This document shows, in pieces, positions 7,737 to 12,878 of a DNA stretch of 12,878 bases. The notes beneath the pieces were generated by a model. The model was not told the origin of the DNA. It saw only the letters and a list, made by a program, of their open reading frames with translations, and did no database searches. Source of the stretch: an uncultured Clostridia bacterium (GTDB lineage: Bacteria; Bacillota; Clostridia; Lachnospirales; Lachnospiraceae). The DNA is taken from contig CAMUFS010000050.1 in the NCBI GenBank assembly GCA_947088195.1, forward strand, positions 1-12,878. Direction: 5' to 3'. The translations under genes and the position numbers were made by a program. How positions within the stretch are numbered: position 1 is the first letter of the stretch; each line of letters starts with the position of its first letter.

Positions 7737-7803
7737 ATTGAAACACTCCTTTTGATTTGTAAAGTAATATATAAATTGATAAGTTACTTTCTTATTTCTT
7801 ACT

Positions 7804-7832
7804 ATATTAGTACGGGATGATGCAAATGTCAA
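7804..7832 (-). promoter_or_regulatory. Sigma-A promoter of htpG
   Basis: On the minus strand: consensus -35 TTGACA (7827-7832), 17-nt spacer, -10 TAATAT (7804-7809). Transcription should start near 7797, giving a leader of about 60 nt with the AAGGAG ribosome binding site at 7746-7751. Confidence 0.8.
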
Positions 7833-7839
7833 GAAGAAA

Positions 7840-7866
7840 TTAGCACTCATTTCAAATGAGTGCTAA
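7840..7866. promoter_or_regulatory. CIRCE operator (HrcA binding site)
   Basis: Perfect match to the CIRCE consensus: TTAGCACTC (7840-7848), 9-nt spacer, GAGTGCTAA (7858-7866). CIRCE is bound by the heat-shock repressor HrcA, classically in front of groESL and hrcA-grpE-dnaK. Here it ends 7 nt upstream of the htpG -35 box, so it most likely controls htpG, although it is not at the usual position between promoter and start codon. It is about 47 nt from the -35 box of the divergent DUF5721 gene. Confidence 0.95.
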
Positions 7867-7913
7867 TAAAAAGCAAAAAGATGGCATTTTATGCGAGGTG
7901 TGGGGATTGAAGA

Positions 7914-7942
7914 TTGCTTTATGGTTTGGAATGTGTTATATT
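7914..7942 (+). promoter_or_regulatory. Probable promoter of the DUF5721 gene
   Basis: -35 TTGCTT (7914-7919), 17-nt spacer, -10 TATATT (7937-7942) with an extended TGT in front. The start near 7949 would give a leader of about 95 nt, in which I see no strong structure. Confidence 0.55.
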
Positions 7943-8042
7943 GAAATAATCAAACTACAAGATGGAAAGCTTTTGGTTTCTTTTGCAGTATGGCATTGAA
8001 AATTTAAAAGAGTGAACGAACAAATAGGAAGTAGGAGGGGAT

Positions 8043-8537
8043 ATGTTAGCTTGTACAGTTTTAGACGTTAGAGATTTTATGGAAAAACTGTTTTTAAGGG
8101 ATATTTTTGACGGTTTTCAGCTTGTGGAGGCTGTGATTGTCACATCAAATACTTTTATGATTGATGGGCATATCCGAGAGGAATATTATACAAAGGAGGA
8201 ATGGGAAGAGCTTACAGAAAAGCAGATATGCAGGTGGGGAAGCTTGAGAGGGGTATGCTTTCAGATGATTAAGGGAAAGAAAACGCCTGAGAGCATGAAA
8301 CTTGTATTTCGGATGGCAGAGGGAGGCATGGAAAAGCTTTTGCTAAAGAGTGGGCTGCCTTATCAGACGTCGGATGTGGAAGGATTGTTTTTTAATGTAC
8401 GTTATGAAAATCAGAAGCTTGTACTTACCAGTGGAATGTCCATGAAAATTTTTACTATGGATAAATCTTTGGAGCGTTTTTGGGAGCAGAGACTTGAGAA
8501 ATTTTTAAAACAGGCAGAGATAGTTTGCGAGAAATAG
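8043..8537 (+). CDS. DUF5721 family protein (function unknown)
   Basis: 164-aa soluble protein without signal peptide or membrane helix. I recognise it as DUF5721, a family of unknown function common in Lachnospiraceae. Recognisable features are the N-terminal VLDVRDFMEKLFLRDIFDGF (7-26), the central ICRWGSLRGVCFQMIKGKKTP (62-82 region), GLFFNVRYENQKL in the second half, and the C-terminal MKIFTMDKSLERFWE. The start is well supported by AGGAGGGG at 8033-8040. It has its own promoter and is divergent from htpG. The M18 aminopeptidase gene follows within 13-61 nt depending on that gene's start, so the two are probably co-transcribed. No biochemical role can be assigned. Confidence 0.8.
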   Translation: MLACTVLDVRDFMEKLFLRDIFDGFQLVEAVIVTSNTFMIDGHIREEYYTKEEWEELTEKQICRWGSLRGVCFQMIKGKKTPESMKLVFRMAEGGMEKLLLKSGLPYQTSDVEGLFFNVRYENQKLVLTSGMSMKIFTMDKSLERFWEQRLEKFLKQAEIVCEK

Positions 8538-8598
8538 GAAGATTTGAATATTGTCTGTGGAAGCCAATTATAAAAATAAAACAGAAATGAGGAGAAAG

Positions 8599-9870
8599 AT
8601 GGGATCAGAGATAAAACAATTTTGCAAGATGTTAGAGAAGAGTGTATCACCATTTCATGCCGTGGAGGATGCTGCTGCACAGCTTGATAAAGCAGGGTTT
8701 TCCGAGCTTATTTTGGATAAGGCATGGAATCTTTATAAAGGGGGAAAGTATTATCTTCGCGTCTATGGCTCAACTTTAATTGGTTTTACAATAGGAGATC
8801 AGAGACAGCCAAAGGATATGCTTCGCATTGAGGTAGCGCATACCGATTGGCCATGTATTAAGATAAAACCCATGCCAGAGAAAGCAGGCAGCTATGCAGT
8901 TCTTAATGTGGAGGTTTATGGGGGACCAATATTAAATACTTGGCTTGACAGGCCATTGTCGATTGCAGGTCGTGTGGCATTGCGGAGCAAGAAAGTATTT
9001 GAGCCTGAGATAAAGCTGGTGGATTTCAAACGTCCTGTCTGTGTGATTCCAAATCTTGCCATCCATATGAACCGAAAGGTAAATGAGGGAGTGGAGTTAA
9101 ACCGCCAGATTGATCTGTTGCCATTGTGTGGAACTAAAAAAGATGGAAATTGGTTTGTCAAGGAGCTTGCCAAGGAACTTTCTGTGGAGCCGAAGGATAT
9201 TCTTGATTATGAGCTTAATTTATATCCTGTGGATAAGCCAACGATCGCAGGAGTTGATAAGGATTTGGTTATTTCGCCAAGGATTGATAATATTTCCAGT
9301 GTACATGCCTGCGTCAATGGTCTGATAGGAGGAACTCGAACAGACGGAATTAATTTAATTGCTCTTTTTGATAATGAAGAAGTTGGAAGCAAAACGAAAC
9401 AGGGTGGGGATTCTATGCTGTTAGCACATATATTGGAGAAGCTTTATTTGTCTTTGGGTGAGACGAGAGAGGATTATCTTGATGGCTTGGCAGGGGGGAT
9501 GGCACTGTCTGTCGATGTGGCACATGCCATTCATCCAAATCATCCAGAAAAATGTGATATTACCAATCAAATTTGTCTCAATGAAGGTGTGGCAATAAAG
9601 CAGTCGAGCACACAGCGGTATGCGACAGATTGTGGGGCAGTGGCTATTATTGAGCAGATATGCAGGAAAAATAAAATAGATTATAAAAAATTTGTCAATC
9701 GATCGGATATAGCAGGAGGCTCTACGGTGGGGAGCTTTGTTTCCAGCCTGCTTGCCATAAGGGCGGTTGATATGGGTGCTCCGATACTTGCCATGCACTC
9801 AGCAGTGGAGACAATGGGAGCGAAAGATCAAGAGAATCTGTGCAAGCTAATGCGTGCATTTTTTTCGTAG
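8599..9870 (+). CDS. M18 family zinc aminopeptidase
   Basis: Cytosolic dizinc aminopeptidase of the M18 family, 423 aa; M18 enzymes release N-terminal residues, often acidic ones, and form large oligomers. Metal and catalytic residues are all present (numbering from the ATG at 8599): H81 in AHTDWP, D230 in RIDN, the Glu pair E260-E261 in FDNEEVGS, D306 in SVDVAHA and H400 in AMHSAVE. NRSDIAGGSTVGS (from 367) is another family signature. The start is uncertain. ATG at 8599 has GAGGAG just before it and gives the usual N-terminus. A TTG at 8551 with AGGAAG at 8536-8541 would add 16 residues, and ATG at 8587 has no good site. It follows the DUF5721 gene closely. Confidence 0.92.
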   Translation: MGSEIKQFCKMLEKSVSPFHAVEDAAAQLDKAGFSELILDKAWNLYKGGKYYLRVYGSTLIGFTIGDQRQPKDMLRIEVAHTDWPCIKIKPMPEKAGSYAVLNVEVYGGPILNTWLDRPLSIAGRVALRSKKVFEPEIKLVDFKRPVCVIPNLAIHMNRKVNEGVELNRQIDLLPLCGTKKDGNWFVKELAKELSVEPKDILDYELNLYPVDKPTIAGVDKDLVISPRIDNISSVHACVNGLIGGTRTDGINLIALFDNEEVGSKTKQGGDSMLLAHILEKLYLSLGETREDYLDGLAGGMALSVDVAHAIHPNHPEKCDITNQICLNEGVAIKQSSTQRYATDCGAVAIIEQICRKNKIDYKKFVNRSDIAGGSTVGSFVSSLLAIRAVDMGAPILAMHSAVETMGAKDQENLCKLMRAFFS

Positions 9871-9927
9871 AAATTTTTGTAAATAGGAGTTGTTTTCTAA
9901 AAAACCACATAATATAGTAAATAATAC

Positions 9928-9956
9928 TTTTCAAAACTTGTTTTGTGTGCTATTAT
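9928..9956 (+). promoter_or_regulatory. Promoter of degV-family gene
   Basis: -10 TATTAT at 9951-9956 with an extended TGC directly upstream, and -35 TTTTCA at 9928-9933 at 17-nt spacing. The spacer contains a small palindrome, CAAAAC-TT-GTTTTG (9932-9945). Transcription would start near 9963, giving a structured leader of about 80 nt. Confidence 0.6.
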
Positions 9957-9981
9957 ATATAGTAATGAAAACTACATTAAT

Positions 9982-10015
9982 CGCAGTGCTATTTGGATAG
10001 GAAAATGGCACTGCG
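9982..10015 (+). promoter_or_regulatory. Strong hairpin in the degV leader
   Basis: CGCAGTGC (9982-9989) pairs with GCACTGCG (10008-10015), and the stem continues inward (9990-9994 with 10003-10007, one G-U pair) to 13 bp closed by the 8-nt loop GGATAGGA. It ends 14 nt before the ribosome binding site GGAGG at 10030-10034. There is no T-run, so it is not a terminator; a role in mRNA stability or translation control is inference. It matches no riboswitch class I recognise. Confidence 0.6.
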
Positions 10016-10043
10016 TATCCTATGTGTATGGAGGAAACGTATT

Positions 10044-10883
10044 ATGAACTATAAGATTGTGATGGATAGTTGTGGGGAGCTTCCCGTTGAAATGAAGAAT
10101 TTGCCAGAGTTTGAGCTAATCCCTCTTACGCTTATGGTAGATGAACATCAGATCATTGATGATGAGACATTTGATCAGAAAGATTTTATTAAAAAAGTGA
10201 GTGACTCACCAAATTGTCCAAAATCAGCATGTCCTTCCCCAGAGCGTTATATGCAGGCATATAAGGGAGGTTATGATTGCATTTTTGTTGTCACTCTCTC
10301 AGAGCAGTTAAGTGGCTCCTATAACAGTGCTGTTTTGGGAAAAAAGTTATTTGAGGAGGAGAATAAGGACACGAAAGTCTATATCTTTAATTCTCGATCT
10401 GCCTCGGTGGGAGAGACACAGATTGCTTACAAAGTGAAGGAGCTTGCGGACAATGGAGCTGCTTTTGAGGAGATTGTGCAGAAGGTAGAAGCGTTTATTG
10501 AGGCGATGAATACTTATTTTGTGCTGGAAACTCTGGATACTCTGAAAAAGAACGGCAGACTTTCCAATCTTCAGGCAATTATCGCCAATGTTTTAAGTAT
10601 TAAGCCTGTTATGGGAGCGACACCAGATGGAAATATCTGTAAATTAGATCAGATGAGGGGAATCAACAAAGCACTTGCGAGAATGGCTGATATTGTGGTG
10701 AAAGAGGTGAGAGAGCCAGAGCAGAAAAGGCTTATGATTTCTCATTGTAATTGTCCTGAACGAGCAGAGCTTGTGAAGAATATGATATTATCCAAAATAA
10801 ACGTAAAAGAGACACTGATTCTTGACACGGCAGGTGTCAGTACTATGTACGCAAATGATGGTGGGGTAATTGTTACCATATAA
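10044..10883 (+). CDS. DegV family fatty-acid-binding protein (FakB-like)
   Basis: 279-aa cytosolic protein of the DegV/FakB family. Members bind a fatty acid so that the kinase FakA can phosphorylate it to acyl-phosphate for phospholipid synthesis. Family landmarks: N-terminal KIVMDSCGELP (4-14), the SACPSPERY loop (61-69, the TSxPSP-type motif), VTLSEQLSGSYNSA (83-96) contacting the lipid head, LDTLKKNGRLS (164-174) and SIKPVM (185-190). Length equals the family norm (about 280). ATG at 10044 has GGAGG at 10030-10034 and matches the family N-terminus; an in-frame ATG at 9993 lies inside the leader hairpin and is rejected. The gene has its own promoter. No fakA is in the window, and which fatty acid it binds cannot be told. 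Confidence 0.93.
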   Translation: MNYKIVMDSCGELPVEMKNLPEFELIPLTLMVDEHQIIDDETFDQKDFIKKVSDSPNCPKSACPSPERYMQAYKGGYDCIFVVTLSEQLSGSYNSAVLGKKLFEEENKDTKVYIFNSRSASVGETQIAYKVKELADNGAAFEEIVQKVEAFIEAMNTYFVLETLDTLKKNGRLSNLQAIIANVLSIKPVMGATPDGNICKLDQMRGINKALARMADIVVKEVREPEQKRLMISHCNCPERAELVKNMILSKINVKETLILDTAGVSTMYANDGGVIVTI

Positions 10884-10908
10884 GTTTCAAAATTATTTAT
10901 ACTGAATA

Positions 10909-11063
10909 AAACCATCGGTATCCTCCGTCACCCCGCTCCTGCTTAGTGAAAAACGTAGCGGACGCTAAGCTCGTGAGGGACTTTGCTGAAACGTACCGCA
11001 TAATTCCCAAGCTTATTATGCGCCGACGTTTTTCAATAGGTTCCTTGAGGATACCGATGGTTT
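10909..11063 (+). repeat. MITE-like dispersed repeat, copy 2 (complete, 155 bp)
   Basis: Bounded by perfect 17-bp terminal inverted repeats: AAACCATCGGTATCCTC (10909-10925) and its reverse complement (11047-11063). Nested inside are a second inverted pair GAAAAACGT (10948-10956) / ACGTTTTTC (11026-11034) and an inner hairpin CGCATAAT (10997-11004) / ATTATGCG (11015-11022). It is non-coding, has no clear target-site duplication, and matches the repeat at 1-88 in inverted orientation. It begins 25 nt after the degV stop and may end that transcript by structure, though no T-run is adjacent. I do not recognise it as a named element; small size, terminal inverted repeats and lack of coding fit a MITE or palindromic intergenic element. 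Confidence 0.8.
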
Positions 11064-11211
11064 GCTTCTGCTATTTTTTCGGTAATTTAAATTCGTTGTT
11101 GTGAAACAGATGAGGACCATAGGTAATTTTCTGCTAGGCCCCTTCTTGAGTATGGCTTATTCGCCTACAATTACAAATAGCCTATCTTAATACATTCTTT
11201 CTGCACGTAAA
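11064..11211. other. Intergenic stretch without recognisable feature
   Basis: About 150 nt between the repeat and the 3' end of the DUF6512 gene. I see no open frame with a ribosome binding site, no terminator with T-run and no strong inverted repeat. Its first ~25 nt loosely resemble the flank of repeat copy 1 (GGATACC.AT.G.TTG..TCTGC), so the repeat unit may extend past 11063. Confidence 0.4.
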
Positions 11212-11721
11212 TTAAGAGATCGTTGGATCATGAAATAACTTTAGATCGGGAGGATGATAGGTAAATATTAGAAAACATAGTAAAAGAATACCTACAAGTC
11301 CTAATAGCAAAGGTGTATATGGCTTAAGCTTACAAGAGAGAGAAAACTTGTAAGAAAACCAAAATGAAATTAAAATACTTACAATAAAAATACTGAGATC
11401 CAGAATAAAGATATTTTTGCCAAGAATAGAAGTATAGGTATAATATAAGAGTGGAATTAACAGTGTACCTAATAGAATCCCAAAACAGAAAGCAGAAAGG
11501 ATACAGGGATATTTTTTATTAAATGTATAGATTAATATAAGAGAGTATAGTAACATTGGGAAAAATAATAATTTCATATGTTCCCATATGGATTCGTTAA
11601 TTGGTGTGAAAAGTCCAACGATAGTAGAGTTGTCAGACCAAGCATATAGAAAATGGGCAAGTGAGCCTGCGATAATCACAAAAATAATTCCAATGATAAT
11701 AAATGATTTAAACTGTTTCAT
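11212..11721 (-). CDS. DUF6512 family small membrane protein
   Basis: 169-aa integral membrane protein with five predicted helices (about 6-27, 48-66, 75-96, 104-125 and 136-155). The motif GLFTPINESIWEHMKLL (36-52) between helices 1 and 2 and the C-terminal HPPDLKLFHDP are the recognisable marks of DUF6512, a family of unknown function in Firmicutes. The C-terminus stops at HDPTIS, which may be a few residues shorter than relatives that I recall continuing past the DP. ATG at 11719-11721 has GAGGTG (11729-11734) 7 nt upstream. It is divergent from the M19 dipeptidase gene, with closely spaced back-to-back promoters. Function unknown. Confidence 0.78.
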   Translation of the reverse strand: MKQFKSFIIIGIIFVIIAGSLAHFLYAWSDNSTIVGLFTPINESIWEHMKLLFFPMLLYSLILIYTFNKKYPCILSAFCFGILLGTLLIPLLYYTYTSILGKNIFILDLSIFIVSILISFWFSYKFSLSCKLKPYTPLLLGLVGILLLCFLIFTYHPPDLKLFHDPTIS

Positions 11722-11740
11722 AATACTACACCTCGTAAAG

Positions 11741-11771
11741 AGTATATGCAGATAGATTGGTTTTATGTGAA
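11741..11771 (-). promoter_or_regulatory. Possible promoter of the DUF6512 gene
   Basis: On the minus strand: -35 TTCACA (11766-11771) and -10 TATACT (11741-11746), both near consensus but separated by 19 nt, longer than optimal. The -35 is only 7 nt from the -35 of the divergent dipeptidase promoter. Confidence 0.4.
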
Positions 11772-11778
11772 AGAAGTG

Positions 11779-11807
11779 TTAGTTCTTTAGGGTATGCTTT
11801 TTATAAA
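11779..11807 (+). promoter_or_regulatory. Promoter of the M19 dipeptidase gene
   Basis: -35 TTAGTT (11779-11784), 17-nt spacer, -10 TATAAA (11802-11807). The start near 11814 gives a leader of about 30 nt with the ribosome binding site at 11831-11836. This also argues against the longer frame beginning at 11757. Confidence 0.5.
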
Positions 11808-11843
11808 AATCGCATAAGAATAGGAGAAAAAGAGGATTTATTT

Positions 11844-12806
11844 ATGGTACCATATTTAGATTTGCATTGTGATACATTAGAGCTTGGATTTTTAAAGAAG
11901 AAGGAGGATATCTATGATATGCCAGAGGGTATGCTAGATATTCGCCGTATGAAAGAGGCAGGGATGTATGGGCAGTTTTTTGCTATATTCTTTCCTCCAC
12001 AGGGCAGGGAATGGATGCTAGAGGATGAGATATATTATCAATCCTTAAAAGATTTGTTCTATCGTTCACTTGACAGGCATGGAGATTGTATTGCATTTGC
12101 GGGTTGTGCGGCAGAGGCGGAGAAAAATCACCATAAGGGAAAGATGTCAGCATTTCTTACCATAGAGGATGGAAGACATGTGCAGGGAAAGCTTTCCAAC
12201 ATTCAAAGATTTTATCAGGATGGCGTGCGTTTGATAAGTCTTACATGGAATTATGAGAATTGTTTCGGCGCGCCAAATTCTAAGGACAGGACAATTATGG
12301 AGAAGGGGCTGACAACTTTTGGGTGTGAGGCTGTGAGATATATGAATGAGCTTGGCATGTTAATTGATGTCTCACATCTGTCCGATGGAGGCTTTTATGA
12401 TGCAGTCCGCCTGTCAAAAAAGCCGTTGGTTGCCTCTCATTCTAATGCGCGTGCACTGTGTCCTCATCCGAGAAATCTGACAGATGATATGATACATAGT
12501 CTGGCGGAAATTGGCGGTGTGGCAGGAGTGAATTTCTATGGTGCTTTTTTACAGAAGGATGCAAAGACAGAGGAGAGCACGATTGCTGGGCTGATTGCCC
12601 ATATTAGACATATGATAAAGCTAGGCGGGGAAGATTTTGTAGCACTTGGAACAGATTTTGATGGCATCAGTGGAAAGCTGGAGATAGGGTCGCCATCGGA
12701 GATGGAAAAATTATTTGAACAATTAAAAAAAGAAGGCTTCTCAGAAAGGCAGATTGAGAAAATTGCTTATAAAAATGTGTTGCGTCTTATAAAAGATGTA
12801 ATGTAA
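11844..12806 (+). CDS. Membrane dipeptidase-type (M19) zinc dipeptidase
   Basis: 320-aa dizinc dipeptidase of the M19 (renal dipeptidase) family, an amidohydrolase-fold enzyme that cleaves dipeptides, including some with a D-residue. Zinc ligands are conserved: H8 and D10 in LHCDT, the bridging E108 in TIEDG, H178 in DVSHLS and H199 in ASHSN, plus substrate-side residues in TDFDG (270-274). TWNYEN (134-139) and HPRNLTDDM (208-216) are further family marks. Despite the family name there is no signal peptide or anchor, so it is cytosolic. ATG at 11844 follows AGAGGA (11831-11836) and places the HxD motif at the family position. Single gene with its own promoter and a strong terminator. Confidence 0.93.
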   Translation: MVPYLDLHCDTLELGFLKKKEDIYDMPEGMLDIRRMKEAGMYGQFFAIFFPPQGREWMLEDEIYYQSLKDLFYRSLDRHGDCIAFAGCAAEAEKNHHKGKMSAFLTIEDGRHVQGKLSNIQRFYQDGVRLISLTWNYENCFGAPNSKDRTIMEKGLTTFGCEAVRYMNELGMLIDVSHLSDGGFYDAVRLSKKPLVASHSNARALCPHPRNLTDDMIHSLAEIGGVAGVNFYGAFLQKDAKTEESTIAGLIAHIRHMIKLGGEDFVALGTDFDGISGKLEIGSPSEMEKLFEQLKKEGFSERQIEKIAYKNVLRLIKDVM

Positions 12807-12811
12807 TTGTT

Positions 12812-12848
12812 AAAGACCTCTTATCACTTTAAAAATAAGGGGTTTTTT
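12812..12848 (+). terminator. Intrinsic terminator of the dipeptidase gene
   Basis: ACCTCTTAT (12816-12824) pairs with ATAAGGGGT (12835-12843) with one G-U pair and a 10-nt loop; flanking A and T residues extend the stem. It is followed by TTTTTT (12843-12848), six nt after the stop codon region. Confidence 0.88.
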
Positions 12849-12878
12849 GTGTACATAAGTATACTTTATACGAAATAT

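Noticed and set aside
7737..7850. N-terminal extension of htpG to an upstream ATG at 7850
   Set aside because: It would translate through the TTGACA/TAATAT promoter and part of CIRCE, and HtpG proteins begin at the MEKHG position, which has a good ribosome binding site.
7840..7942. CIRCE as operator of the plus-strand DUF5721 gene
   Set aside because: The operator is about 47 nt upstream of that gene's -35 box but only 7 nt from the htpG -35 box, and htpG is a heat-shock chaperone; dual control cannot be excluded.
9421..9798. 125-aa minus-strand open frame inside the M18 gene
   Set aside because: Antisense to catalytic motifs of the aminopeptidase; no recognisable domain.
9995..10023. H-type pseudoknot between the degV leader loop and TCCTAT
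   Set aside because: The 2-nt linker cannot span the 13-bp stem, so it could form only if much of the main stem opens; kept only as a remark.
1..12878. CRISPR array, tRNA, rRNA, integrase/transposase or toxin-antitoxin pair
   Set aside because: No regularly spaced repeats, no cloverleaf or rRNA-like stretch and no such protein families were seen on either strand.

Overview
The window looks like chromosomal DNA of a low-GC Gram-positive Clostridia, most likely a gut-type Lachnospiraceae. The evidence is AT-rich composition, strong AGGAGG-type ribosome binding sites, sigma-A promoters with extended -10 boxes, a perfect HrcA/CIRCE operator, and families common in that group (DUF3810, DUF5721, DUF6512, DegV, M18 aminopeptidase). 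Assignment below family level is not possible from sequence reading alone. No phage genes, transposase, CRISPR array, tRNA or rRNA were seen.

Layout. Positions 1-~105 hold a dispersed, hairpin-rich repeat cut by the window edge. Positions 219-3149 (minus strand) are a tightly overlapping three-gene ABC exporter operon: ATPase, then two ABC-2-type permeases, the last of which appears to lack its final membrane helix. Divergent from it are a membrane protein with a HELAH metallopeptidase motif (DUF3810), a MIF-type tautomerase and a cytosolic two-domain DUF305 protein (3371-5515). A bidirectional terminator separates these from htpG (Hsp90) on the minus strand. The htpG promoter has a perfect CIRCE element just upstream of its -35 box. 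Plus-strand genes follow: a DUF5721 protein, an M18 aminopeptidase and a DegV fatty-acid-binding protein with a strongly structured leader. A second copy of the dispersed repeat, inverted relative to the first and complete with 17-bp terminal inverted repeats, lies after degV. The window ends with a small DUF6512 membrane protein (minus), a divergent M19 dipeptidase (plus) and a strong intrinsic terminator.

Functionally this is mostly housekeeping and accessory material: export, protein folding under heat-shock control, peptide breakdown (M18, M19) and fatty acid handling (DegV). No clearly new multi-gene system can be demonstrated. The least explained items are the MITE-like repeat pair, the metallopeptidase-like/MIF/DUF305 cluster, the acidic insertion in HtpG, the CIRCE placement and the degV leader hairpin.
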